Shown: in pieces, positions 46,949 to 55,669 of the stretch
How the letters are laid out: each line of letters begins with the position of its first letter
Numbering within the stretch: position 1 is the stretch's first letter
Source of the DNA: Stutzerimonas stutzeri
Lineage (GTDB): Bacteria; Pseudomonadota; Gammaproteobacteria; Pseudomonadales; Pseudomonadaceae
Length of the DNA stretch: 64,000 nucleotides
Direction: 5' to 3'
Assembly: GCF_002909485.1 (NCBI RefSeq)
Contig: NZ_PPXG01000003.1
Location: forward strand, 558,001 to 622,000
Translations under genes and position numbers: made by a program
Notes under the pieces: model-generated
Told to the model about the DNA's origin: nothing
What the model saw: only the letters and a program-made list of their open reading frames with translations
The model's database searches: none

Positions 46949-47971
46949 TTACCGCGCCGGCTTTCGGTCCAGCCAGCCACGCACTCGGCGTACCAGCTGT
47001 TCCTGCTCGCCGAAACGGTCGTTCTCCAGGGCGGGCAGCGCCACCTGGCGGTAGTCCGGATGGTCTGCTCGCCGCGCCGCAATGCGCCGCTGTAGTGCCT
47101 GCTCCTGCGCAGGCCGGCGAGTGTCGGTATAGAAATCGCCGACGCCGATCTTCAGCGTCGCAAGATATGTCTCTAGTGGCTGGTCGGACTGCGAGGGTGC
47201 GCGTGGGTCGATCACGATCAACTGGCCGACATCCTTTGGCTGAAGCTGCACCAGATACTGACTCGCCCAGTAGGCGCCGGTGCCATGGCCGACCAGGACG
47301 ATCATCGGGGCCTGCAGTGTGCGGGCGTGCTCAATGGCTGCGTCAAGGCGAGCCTGCATGCGCTCGGCGTGGCCTGGCTCCGGTACGCCTTGCTCTGCTT
47401 GCGAGCTCGGTTCTGTTGCTTCATCGCTGTCCGCCGGTGCCGTTTGTTCAGGCAGGTAGCCCGCCGAAGGTGGTTGCGCTGCGGTTTGCTGGGAATCGGC
47501 CGCGCCAGGCTCTGCGTCTGTCTCGGGCGTTGCGTTCGCAGCAGGGGCGTCGGGCGCTGGAGGGCGCGGCCCCGGACTCAGCTCCGGATCATCGGGTGTC
47601 AGCGTCAAGGTATGCCAGCCATGCTCAGGAAGGCCGCGCCGAAGGGGTCGTACCGCGCGAGGCCAATCAGCAGTTTCGCCTTCGCTCGGGATGATGACGA
47701 TAACGCCGCGGGCTTTCGGCGTATTGGCCTGATGCCAGAGCGCAAGAAATCTGTCGTCATTGCCGAGCTGAAGCTGCACTGCCGTTTCGAGCTGCCGTTG
47801 CAGTCCTCCGGCCAGCGACTCGCTGCGCGTTTGTGGTGCCGGACGCTGCGCTGCTGGCTCGTCCACTGGTGTTTCCTGTGCGGTTTCCGGCTCCTGCGCC
47901 GCTGCCATGTACGGCAAGCCACTGCCCAGCGCGAGGCCGAGCAGAAGCACACTGGCAGGCAAGCGTCGCAT
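46949..47971 (-). CDS. DUF3530 family secreted protein
   Basis: A 340-residue protein with a signal peptide (MRRLPASVLLLGLALGSG, cleavage around AAA) and a long Pro/Glu/Ala-rich linker (about 150-215). It has an alpha/beta-hydrolase-like region with IVLVGHGTGAYWASQYL, in which the usual nucleophile Ser is replaced. It matches the DUF3530 family common in Pseudomonas. Periplasmic; function unknown. Convergent with the J-domain gene. Confidence 0.8.
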   Translation of the reverse strand: MRRLPASVLLLGLALGSGLPYMAAAQEPETAQETPVDEPAAQRPAPQTRSESLAGGLQRQLETAVQLQLGNDDRFLALWHQANTPKARGVIVIIPSEGETADWPRAVRPLRRGLPEHGWHTLTLTPDDPELSPGPRPPAPDAPAANATPETDAEPGAADSQQTAAQPPSAGYLPEQTAPADSDEATEPSSQAEQGVPEPGHAERMQARLDAAIEHARTLQAPMIVLVGHGTGAYWASQYLVQLQPKDVGQLIVIDPRAPSQSDQPLETYLATLKIGVGDFYTDTRRPAQEQALQRRIAARRADHPDYRQVALPALENDRFGEQEQLVRRVRGWLDRKPAR

Positions 47972-48067
47972 GGGTAGTCTCCGGTATCGGAGCCGGCACC
48001 ACGCTGGCGCCGGCAGGGTTTATGCATTACAACAGCGTGTCGGCACGCCCATCAATTGCGTGAATAT

Positions 48068-50485
48068 ATGTTCGCCTTATCCCTGCGCTTTCTTCTTTTA
48101 CTTACCCTGACGCTGCCGTTTGCAGCCGGCGCCGTGGTGCTGGACGATGAGAGCCGCGCCTGGTTGGAGAAAAATCCGGAGTGGCGCGTCGGCGTGGTGA
48201 TGGGGGCTCCCTATGCCGAGTATGACCAGCGCCAGCGTCGCCTGTCAGGCTTTCATGTGCAGCTGATGGAACATCTCGCTACTGACCTTGGCGTGCGTCT
48301 GCAGTGGCGACGTTTCAGTGACGAAGCCGCGTTGGAGAAGGCCGCCCATGACGGCCTGATCGATGTGGCGCCCGGCCTGCGCCAGACGCCGGCTGGCTTG
48401 CGCCTGTGGCGCTACAGCGATCCCTTTCTGCGCATCCCGCGGCTGCTCGTCGGTGATCGTGGCGGCCCGCGCGCAATCGATCTTGAGTATCTGCACCCGA
48501 GCGAGCTGGTCTCCGCCGTAGGGCCGGGACCAGTCACCGAATTCCTTGCCAGCAACTATCCCAACATCACCGTGCTGACGGCGACGAGCCAGGCCGATGC
48601 GCTGCGTCAGGTACTGGAAGCCAAGGCCAGTTATGCCATCATCGACGAACCGGTATTCGGGCGCCTGTCGCAGCAGGTGGAGTATGACTCCCTGGCGGTG
48701 GTCGGTGATCTGGGTAATCCGCAGCTGCTGCGTATCGCCTCGCGGCGCGACAGCCCCGAGCTCGCCGCAGTGCTCGAGGCTGCGGTACGGCAGTTCCCGG
48801 CGCGGGAATTCAGCCAGCTGCAGGAGCAATGGCTCAAGCCGCGCAGCATCGATCTTGGGCGCGAGGTCAATTACTGGCGCAGTCTCAGTCTGCTGGTCGG
48901 CGTGTTGCTGCTGGCCTGCCTGCTGATGCTTGCCTGGCAGCGCCATCAGCATGGCTTGCTGGAAAGCCGCCTGAAGATTGCCCGGCGCGACATCGAGCTG
49001 CGCGAGGCGGCCGAAGAAGCGCAGCGTTTGACGCAGTTTTGTCTGGATCACAGCACCGTCGGCATCCTCTGGCTCAACTGGGACAGCCGCGTGCGTTACG
49101 CCAACCAGGCCGCCGAGGTGCTGCTCGGGCATTCCTCCGGCGGACTGCTGGATCACCCGCTGGAAACATTCGACCCGGCGCTGGGCATGGATGCCTGGCT
49201 GGCGCGTTGGCGTGCCGCGCGTACTGGCGAAGACGATCGCCAGGTGCATGAATGCGAATGGCTGCGCGCCGACGGCCAGCGCTTTCCGGCGGCGGTCACC
49301 TACAGCTTTCTGCGCTTCGGCAGCCGCGAATACCTGGTGGTCTTCCTTGCCGACATCACCGAGCGCCGTCGCGCCAGCGCCCAGTTGCAGGAAAGCGAGG
49401 CGCGTCTCAAGGCAATGGCCGGCAACGTGCCCGGGCTGGTGTTCCGCCTGGAGCGGGACGGGCCGCAGGAACCGGTGCGAGTGGCCTATATCAGCGAAGC
49501 CAGTCAGCGCCTGGTGGGCTATTCCGCCGAGCGCCTGCTACAGCCCGGACTTGGCATCCGCAGCCTGGTGCACGCCGATGACGAGGCCGGCTACTGGGCC
49601 AGCCAGCAGCTGGCACTGGAGAAAAGCCAGGACTGGCGCTGGCAGGGGCGCATTCTCAATCGCGACGGCGAGGTGCGTTGGGCGGATATCCGTGCGTCGG
49701 TGCGTGGTCAGACCGATGGTCGCCAGGTGTGGGACGGAATCGTCTGGGATATCACCGACAACAAGCGCATCGAGCTGGAGCTGGATGCCTCGCGCGCGCA
49801 ATTGCGCGAGCTGGCCGCGCACCTGGAGACCGTACGTGAGGAAGAGAAGGCGCATATCGCTCGCGAGGTGCACGATGAGCTGGGCCAGGTGCTGACCGTG
49901 CTCAAGCTGGAAACCTCGATGTGCGAGCTGGGTTTCGCCGATCTCGATCCGGGCCTGGCGCAGCGGCTGGAGAGCATGAAGCGGCTGATCGCCCAGCTGT
50001 TTCAGCGTGTGCGCGATGTCGCCACCGCGCTGCGCCCGCCGATTCTCGATGCCGGCATCGCCTCGGCGGTGGAATGGCAGGCGCGGCGCTTCGAGGAGCG
50101 TAGCGGCGTGGCTTGTCTGGTCGAAGTGCCGGAATGCCCGCCGCTGCTGGGTAACGCCAAGGCCATTGGCCTGTTCCGCATTCTTCAGGAGTCGCTGACC
50201 AACGTGATGCGTCACGCCCAGGCGCAGACGGTCAGCGTGCAGTTACTGCTCGAAGGCAACATGCTCTGTCTGCGCGTCAGCGACGATGGTTGCGGTTTTC
50301 CGGTAGCCGCGCGTGGCGCTGGCAGCTCGTTCGGCCTGGTCGGCATGCGCGAGCGGGTGCAGATGCTCGGCGGGCAACTGATAATCGACAGCCAGCCCGG
50401 CGAGGGCACCACCATCACGGCGCGGGTTCCACTGGACCCGCAGCCGCTTCCATCAGCCGCAAGCACTGGAGCATTGCCGTCATGA
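48068..50485 (+). CDS. agtS: Sensor histidine kinase with periplasmic SBP_3 sensor (AgtS-like)
   Basis: An 805-residue hybrid sensor. A signal/TM N-terminus is followed by a periplasmic solute-binding domain of the bacterial family 3 type (about 25-265: WRVGVVMGAPYAEYDQRQRRLSGFHVQLMEHL), a membrane segment (LSLLVGVLLLACLLMLAW) and two PAS/PAC modules. The HisKA_3 dimerisation domain has its phospho-His in IAREVHDELGQV, and an HATPase domain (DDGCGFP, GLVGMRERV) follows. It probably senses GABA/5-aminovalerate. The ATG at 48,068 is preferred to the TTG at 48,056. Naming rests on context with PA0600. Confidence 0.85.
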   Translation: MFALSLRFLLLLTLTLPFAAGAVVLDDESRAWLEKNPEWRVGVVMGAPYAEYDQRQRRLSGFHVQLMEHLATDLGVRLQWRRFSDEAALEKAAHDGLIDVAPGLRQTPAGLRLWRYSDPFLRIPRLLVGDRGGPRAIDLEYLHPSELVSAVGPGPVTEFLASNYPNITVLTATSQADALRQVLEAKASYAIIDEPVFGRLSQQVEYDSLAVVGDLGNPQLLRIASRRDSPELAAVLEAAVRQFPAREFSQLQEQWLKPRSIDLGREVNYWRSLSLLVGVLLLACLLMLAWQRHQHGLLESRLKIARRDIELREAAEEAQRLTQFCLDHSTVGILWLNWDSRVRYANQAAEVLLGHSSGGLLDHPLETFDPALGMDAWLARWRAARTGEDDRQVHECEWLRADGQRFPAAVTYSFLRFGSREYLVVFLADITERRRASAQLQESEARLKAMAGNVPGLVFRLERDGPQEPVRVAYISEASQRLVGYSAERLLQPGLGIRSLVHADDEAGYWASQQLALEKSQDWRWQGRILNRDGEVRWADIRASVRGQTDGRQVWDGIVWDITDNKRIELELDASRAQLRELAAHLETVREEEKAHIAREVHDELGQVLTVLKLETSMCELGFADLDPGLAQRLESMKRLIAQLFQRVRDVATALRPPILDAGIASAVEWQARRFEERSGVACLVEVPECPPLLGNAKAIGLFRILQESLTNVMRHAQAQTVSVQLLLEGNMLCLRVSDDGCGFPVAARGAGSSFGLVGMRERVQMLGGQLIIDSQPGEGTTITARVPLDPQPLPSAASTGALPS

Positions 50486-51111
50486 TCAGGGTCATGGTCG
50501 CCGAAGATCACACCATCGTCCGCGAGGGCATCAAGCAGCTGATCGGCATGGCGCGCGACATGCAGGTGGTTGGCGAGGCCGCCAATGGCCAGCAGTTGCT
50601 CGATCAGCTGCGGCAGATCAGTTGCGACGTGGTGCTGCTGGACATCTCCATGCCCGGCGTCAACGGCCTCGAGGCGATTCCACGGATCCGCGCATTGAGC
50701 CAGCCGCCGGCGGTGCTGGTGCTTTCGATGCACGACGAGGCGCAGATGGCGGCGCGGGCGCTGAAGATCGGCGCGGCCGGCTACGCGACCAAGGACAGCG
50801 AACCGGCGCTACTGCTTACCGCCCTGCGCAAGGTAGCCGCCGGTGGGCGCTATATCGACCCGGCGCTGGCCGACCGCATGGTCTTCGAGGTCGGCCTCAC
50901 CGATTCGCGGCCGCCCCATGCGCTGCTTTCCGAGCGTGAGTATTCGGTGTTCGAGCGCCTGGTGCAGGGCGACTCAGTGAACGATATCGCCGGCAAGCTG
51001 GCCCTGAGCAGCAAGACTATCAGTACCCACAAGGCCCGCCTGATGCAGAAGCTGGCGGCGCATTCGGTGGCTGATCTGGTGCGCTACGCAATGGAGCACA
51101 AGTTGGTCTGA
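50482..51111 (+). CDS. agtR: LuxR/NarL-family response regulator (AgtR-like)
   Basis: A 209-residue regulator: receiver domain with VAEDHTIVREGIKQL, phospho-acceptor Asp in VVLLDISMPGVNGLEA and Lys in YATKDSEP, then a LuxR-type HTH (LSEREYSVFERLVQGDSVNDIAGKLALSSKTISTHKARLMQKL). It overlaps the kinase stop by 4 bp (ATGA). Likely binds the palindrome at 51,130-51,153 upstream of the ABC transporter. Function inferred from gene order. Confidence 0.88.
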   Translation: MIRVMVAEDHTIVREGIKQLIGMARDMQVVGEAANGQQLLDQLRQISCDVVLLDISMPGVNGLEAIPRIRALSQPPAVLVLSMHDEAQMAARALKIGAAGYATKDSEPALLLTALRKVAAGGRYIDPALADRMVFEVGLTDSRPPHALLSEREYSVFERLVQGDSVNDIAGKLALSSKTISTHKARLMQKLAAHSVADLVRYAMEHKLV

Positions 51112-51129
51112 CCGCCAGCCGCCGACCCT

Positions 51130-51153
51130 GCGTGTAGGGCGTTCCCTACACGC
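51130..51153. promoter_or_regulatory. Perfect 10-bp-arm palindrome upstream of the transporter genes (candidate AgtR site)
   Basis: GCGTGTAGGG-CGTT-CCCTACACGC lies 18 bp after the response regulator stop and 106 bp before agtA. No T-run follows, so it is not a classic terminator. The GTAGGG-N4-CCCTAC core is a typical dyad for LuxR-type response regulators. Confidence 0.55.
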
Positions 51154-51259
51154 GACTCTCCCTCACGCCTAGGCCAATCGCTCCGCTGTACCGATTTCTC
51201 CGCCGCCGTTGCGCTTCTACGCTGTAGCCACGGTTCAACGGTTACGCAGGTGCAGCAGC

Positions 51260-52369
51260 ATGGTCGAGTCAACGGCGAACGATATCCTGGTGAGCTTCCG
51301 CGGCATTCAGAAGAGCTATGACGGCGAGTCGCTGATCGTCAGAGATCTGAATCTGGACATTCGCCGCGGCGAATTCCTCACCCTGCTTGGGCCGTCCGGC
51401 TCGGGTAAAACCACCAGCTTGATGATGCTGGCCGGCTTCGAGACGCCGACGGCAGGGGAAATCCTGCTCGACGGTCGGGCGATCAACAACGTGCCGCCGC
51501 ACAAGCGCGACATGGGCATGGTGTTCCAGAACTACGCGCTGTTCCCGCACATGACCGTGTCGGAGAACCTGGCGTTTCCGCTTAGCGTGCGTGGTATGGC
51601 CAAGCCCGACATCAAGGATCGGGTCAAGCGCGCGCTGGCGATGGTGCAGCTGGAGGGCTTCCGCAATCGCTATCCGGCGCAGCTTTCCGGCGGCCAGCAG
51701 CAACGTGTGGCGCTGGCGCGAGCGCTGGTGTTCGAACCGCAGTTGGTGCTGATGGACGAACCCCTGGGCGCACTGGATAAGCAATTGCGCGAGCAGATGC
51801 AGATGGAGATCAAGCATCTGCATGAACGCCTCGGCGTCACCGTGGTGTACGTGACCCACGATCAGGGCGAAGCGCTGACCATGTCTGATCGGGTGGCGGT
51901 GTTCCATCAGGGCCAGATCCAGCAGATCGAAGACCCGCGCACGCTCTATGAAAAGCCGGTGAACACCTTCGTTGCCAATTTCCTCGGCGAGAACAACCGC
52001 CTGCCGGCGCATCTGCTCGACCGGCGTGGCGATAGCTGCACGGTCAAGCTCGGCCGCGGCGAAACCGTCGAGGCACTGGCCGTCAACGTCGGTGCGACGG
52101 GGGCGCCGGTCAGCCTGTCGATCCGCCCGGAGCGGGTGCTGCTCAACGGCGCCAGTGCCAACTGCCCGAACCGCTTCACCGGGCGCGTTGCTGAGTTCAT
52201 CTACCTCGGCGACCACATCCGTATCCGTCTCGAGGTATGCGGGGTTAACGACTTCTTCGTCAAACAGCCGATCGCCGAGTTCGACAGCGCCCTGCGGGTC
52301 GGTGACGTGGTGCCGATCGGCTGGCATGTCGAGCACGTCCGTGCGTTGGACCCGCTGCAAGCGGCCTAA
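51260..52369 (+). CDS. agtA: ABC transporter ATP-binding protein (AgtA/PotA-like)
   Basis: A 369-residue PotA-type ATPase: Walker A LGPSGSGKTTSL, ABC signature LSGGQQQRVALARAL, Walker B LVLMDEPLGALD, switch His in VTHDQ, and a C-terminal TOBE regulatory domain (about 285-360). Energises the importer encoded by the next three genes. The ATG at 51,260 is preferred to an upstream in-frame start. Confidence 0.93.
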   Translation: MVESTANDILVSFRGIQKSYDGESLIVRDLNLDIRRGEFLTLLGPSGSGKTTSLMMLAGFETPTAGEILLDGRAINNVPPHKRDMGMVFQNYALFPHMTVSENLAFPLSVRGMAKPDIKDRVKRALAMVQLEGFRNRYPAQLSGGQQQRVALARALVFEPQLVLMDEPLGALDKQLREQMQMEIKHLHERLGVTVVYVTHDQGEALTMSDRVAVFHQGQIQQIEDPRTLYEKPVNTFVANFLGENNRLPAHLLDRRGDSCTVKLGRGETVEALAVNVGATGAPVSLSIRPERVLLNGASANCPNRFTGRVAEFIYLGDHIRIRLEVCGVNDFFVKQPIAEFDSALRVGDVVPIGWHVEHVRALDPLQAA

Positions 52370-52417
52370 GGCAACGCCTAGAAAAATCCAAACAACTGCA
52401 TCAAGGAGCGAACTGGT

Positions 52418-53449
52418 ATGAGCAACTACCTGAAACTGTCCGCGCTGGCGCTCGGTCTTGTCTGTGCCGGTCAAGCCACTGCCAACAGCCTCACCGCGGT
52501 GAGCTTCGGCGGCGCCAACAAGCAGGCCCAGGTCAAGGCTTTCTATCAGCCCTGGGAATCGGCCGGGCACGGCCGGATCATCGCCGGCGAGTACAACGGC
52601 GAAATGGCCAAGGTCAAGGCGATGGTCGACACCAACAGCGTGTCGTGGAATCTGGTGGAAGTAGAGTCGCCGGAGCTGTCCCGCGGCTGCGACGAGGGGC
52701 TGTTCGAGGAGCTTGACCCGGCCATCGTCGGCAATCCGGACGACTTCGTCGAAGGCGCGATCCAGCCCTGCGGCGTGGGTTTCTTCGTCTGGTCGACGGT
52801 GCTGGCCTACAACGCCGACAAGCTCAAGAGCGCGCCGGCGAACTGGGCGGATTTCTGGGATACCGAGAAATTTCCCGGCAAGCGCGGCCTGCGCAAGGGC
52901 GCCAAGTACACCCTTGAGTTCGCACTAATGGCCGACGGTGTGCCGGTCAAGGACGTCTACAAGGTTCTGGCGACCAAGGACGGACAGAACCGCGCCTTCA
53001 GAAAGCTCGATCAGCTTAAGCCGAACATCCAGTGGTGGGAAGCCGGCGCGCAGCCGCCGCAGTTTCTCGCTTCCGGCGACGTGGTGATGAGCAGCGCCTA
53101 CAACGGCCGCATCGCCGCCGTGCAGAACGAGAGCAATCTGCAGATCGTCTGGAGTGGCGGCATCTATGACTTCGATTCCTGGGCTATTCCCAAGGGCGCG
53201 AAGAGCCAGGAGCAGGCGCGCAAGTTCATCGCCTTCACCGTCGAGCCGCAGCAGCAGAAGCTCTATGCCGAGAACATCGCCTACGGTCCGGCGAACACCC
53301 AGGCCGTGCCGCTGCTGGATGAAAAGCGCCTGACGCAGATGCCCACCGCACCGGAAAACATCGCCGATCAGGTGGCGATGGATGTGACCTTCTGGGCTGA
53401 CTACGGCGAGCAGCTCGAACAGCGCTTCAACGCCTGGGCAGCACGCTGA
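52418..53449 (+). CDS. agtB: Periplasmic substrate-binding protein (AgtB/PotD-like)
   Basis: A 343-residue family 1 (spermidine/putrescine-like) extracellular binding protein with signal peptide (MSNYLKLSALALGLVCAGQA, cleavage near ATA). Conserved W/D-rich motifs include NWADFWDTEKFPGKRGL and AYNGRIAAVQNE. In P. aeruginosa the equivalent binds GABA and 5-aminovalerate; ligand here is inferred. Confidence 0.9.
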   Translation: MSNYLKLSALALGLVCAGQATANSLTAVSFGGANKQAQVKAFYQPWESAGHGRIIAGEYNGEMAKVKAMVDTNSVSWNLVEVESPELSRGCDEGLFEELDPAIVGNPDDFVEGAIQPCGVGFFVWSTVLAYNADKLKSAPANWADFWDTEKFPGKRGLRKGAKYTLEFALMADGVPVKDVYKVLATKDGQNRAFRKLDQLKPNIQWWEAGAQPPQFLASGDVVMSSAYNGRIAAVQNESNLQIVWSGGIYDFDSWAIPKGAKSQEQARKFIAFTVEPQQQKLYAENIAYGPANTQAVPLLDEKRLTQMPTAPENIADQVAMDVTFWADYGEQLEQRFNAWAAR

Positions 53450-53512
53450 CCTGAGCGCCCCGCCGCATTGGCGGGGCCGGTCCCAGCTATCGGAACGAAT
53501 CGCGGAGTCTTC

Positions 53513-54766
53513 ATGGCCACAGCAATATCCCTGCCGGCGAACGAGATCGCCGAGCCCAATCTGAAACAGCGACTGGCACGGGCCGAGCGGGTGAACAAGC
53601 TCAAGTCGCAGGCGCTGATCCTGCCATTGCTGCTGTTCGTTCTGCTGACCTTTCTGGTGCCTATTGCCTCGCTACTCTGGCGCAGCGTCGAGAATCCCGA
53701 GGTGGTGAACACGCTGCCACGCACGCTGGCGGCGCTGGCCGAATGGGATGGTCGCGGGCTGCCGGCGGAGCACGCCTACCAGGCGTTGGCCGAGGACCTC
53801 TATCAGGCGCGCCGCGAGCAAACCCTGGGCGATCTGTCCAAACGGTTGAATATGGAGCTCGCGGGCTATCGCAGCCTGCTGACCAAGACTGCGCGGGCGA
53901 TGCCGTTTCGCGAGACACCGGCGTCCTATCAGGAGGCGCTGGAGGCGCTCGACGAGCGTTGGGGCGATCCGGCGTTCTGGCAGGTGATCCAGCGCAACGA
54001 CAGTGCGGTGACCGGCTACTACCTGCTGGCGGCGCTCGATCACCGCATCGACGAGCTGGGCGAGCTGGCCAAGGTCTCCCCGGACCAGGCGGTGTATCTG
54101 GACATCTTTGCCCGCACGTTCTGGATGGGCCTGGTGATCACCTCGATCTGCCTGCTGCTGGCTTATCCGCTGGCGTATCTCCTGGCCAACCTGCCGGCGC
54201 GGCAGAGCAACCTGCTGATGATCCTGGTGCTGCTGCCGTTCTGGACCTCGATTCTGGTGCGTGTGGCGGCTTGGATCGTGCTGCTGCAGTCTGGCGGCCT
54301 CATTAATGGTGCGTTGCTGAAGATGGGCCTGATCGACGAGCCGCTGCAGCTGGTGTTCAACCGCACCGGCGTGTACATCGCCATGGTGCACATCCTGCTG
54401 CCGTTCATGATCCTGCCGATCTACAGCGTGATGAAGAACATCTCGCCGAGCTACATGCGCGCCGCGGTGTCGCTGGGCTGTCATCCGTTCGCCAGCTTCT
54501 GGCGGGTGTACTTTCCGCAGACGCTGGCCGGTGTCGGTGCCGGCTGCCTGTTGGTGTTCATCATCTCCATCGGCTACTACATCACCCCGGCGCTGCTCGG
54601 CAGCCCGAACGACCAGATGGTCAGCTACTTCGTCGCCTTCTACACCAACACCACCATCAACTGGGGCATGGCCACGGCGCTGGGCGGTCTGCTGCTGCTC
54701 GCCACCATGCTGCTGTACGTCATCTACAGCTGGCTGGTCGGTGCCAGTCGCCTGCGGCTGGGTTGA
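53513..54766 (+). CDS. agtC: ABC permease (AgtC-like)
   Basis: A 417-residue BPD-type permease. The first span (ALILPLLLFVLLTFLVPIASLLW) is followed by an unusually long periplasmic insertion of about 140 residues, then five spans with the EAA-type loop AAVSLGCHPFASFWRVYFP. The ATG at 53,513 has GGAG six bases upstream. Pairs with AgtD. Confidence 0.92.
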   Translation: MATAISLPANEIAEPNLKQRLARAERVNKLKSQALILPLLLFVLLTFLVPIASLLWRSVENPEVVNTLPRTLAALAEWDGRGLPAEHAYQALAEDLYQARREQTLGDLSKRLNMELAGYRSLLTKTARAMPFRETPASYQEALEALDERWGDPAFWQVIQRNDSAVTGYYLLAALDHRIDELGELAKVSPDQAVYLDIFARTFWMGLVITSICLLLAYPLAYLLANLPARQSNLLMILVLLPFWTSILVRVAAWIVLLQSGGLINGALLKMGLIDEPLQLVFNRTGVYIAMVHILLPFMILPIYSVMKNISPSYMRAAVSLGCHPFASFWRVYFPQTLAGVGAGCLLVFIISIGYYITPALLGSPNDQMVSYFVAFYTNTTINWGMATALGGLLLLATMLLYVIYSWLVGASRLRLG

Positions 54767-54829
54767 GATGACGCACGTCGCGGCGCGGCCGCCTTTTCAG
54801 AGTCTTCATGCCGGGCAGGAGAACCTTTC

Positions 54830-55657
54830 ATGCTGAGCCCCTATATGTCGCCCGTCGAACGGGCCTGGTACTACGCGCTGCGCATCCTCTGCGCGCTGGT
54901 GCTGCTGTTTCTGATCGTGCCGGTGCTGGTCATCGTGCCGCTGTCGTTCAACTCCGGCTCGTTCCTGGTCTATCCGCTGCAGGGCTTCTCGCTGCGCTGG
55001 TACGAGGCGTTGTTCACCTCGGCAGACTGGATGCGCTCGCTGAAGAACAGCATGCTCATCGCGCCCGCCGCGACCTTTCTCGCCGTGGTGCTCGGCACCC
55101 TGGCGGCGGTCGGCCTGACCCGAGCGGAATTTCGCGGCAAGGCGATGCTGATGACGGTGCTGATCTCGCCGATGGTGGTGCCAGTGGTGATCATCGGCGT
55201 CGCCAGCTATTTGTTCTTCGCGCCGCTGGGTATGGGCAACAGCTACCTGTCGCTGATTCTCGTGCACGCGGTGCTCGGTGTGCCCTTCGTGATCATCACG
55301 GTGTCGGCGACGCTGCAGGGCTTCAACTACAACCTGGTGCGCGCCGCGGCCAGCCTCGGCGCCTCACCGCTGACGGCATTTTTCCGCGTGACCCTGCCGC
55401 TGATCGCGCCGGGGGTGATTTCCGGCGCGCTGTTCGCCTTCGCCACCTCGTTCGATGAAGTGGTGGTGACGCTGTTCCTCGCCGGCCCGGAGCAGATCAC
55501 CCTGCCGCGGCAAATGTTCAGCGGCATCCGCGAAAACCTCAGCCCGACCATCGCCGCCGCGGCGACGCTGCTGATCGGCTTCTCCATTGCGCTGCTGCTG
55601 ACCCTGGAGTGGCTGCGTGGCCGCGCCGAGAAGCTGCGCACTCAACAACCTGCCTGA
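54830..55657 (+). CDS. agtD: ABC permease (AgtD-like)
   Basis: A 275-residue PotC-type permease with six spans and the cytoplasmic EAA loop AAASLGASPLTAFFRVTLPLIAPG. Forms the membrane channel with AgtC. gabD follows 12 bp downstream, so uptake and catabolism look co-transcribed. Confidence 0.92.
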   Translation: MLSPYMSPVERAWYYALRILCALVLLFLIVPVLVIVPLSFNSGSFLVYPLQGFSLRWYEALFTSADWMRSLKNSMLIAPAATFLAVVLGTLAAVGLTRAEFRGKAMLMTVLISPMVVPVVIIGVASYLFFAPLGMGNSYLSLILVHAVLGVPFVIITVSATLQGFNYNLVRAAASLGASPLTAFFRVTLPLIAPGVISGALFAFATSFDEVVVTLFLAGPEQITLPRQMFSGIRENLSPTIAAAATLLIGFSIALLLTLEWLRGRAEKLRTQQPA

Positions 55658-55669
55658 CGGAATACGCAC

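Noticed and set aside
47972..48067. Longer N-terminus for the sensor kinase from TTG at 48,056
   Set aside because: The ATG at 48,068 directly begins a signal/transmembrane sequence; the extra four residues add nothing.
51130..51153. Terminator of the agtSR operon
   Set aside because: The palindrome is perfect but is followed by GCGACTCTCCC with no T-run, so an operator is more likely.
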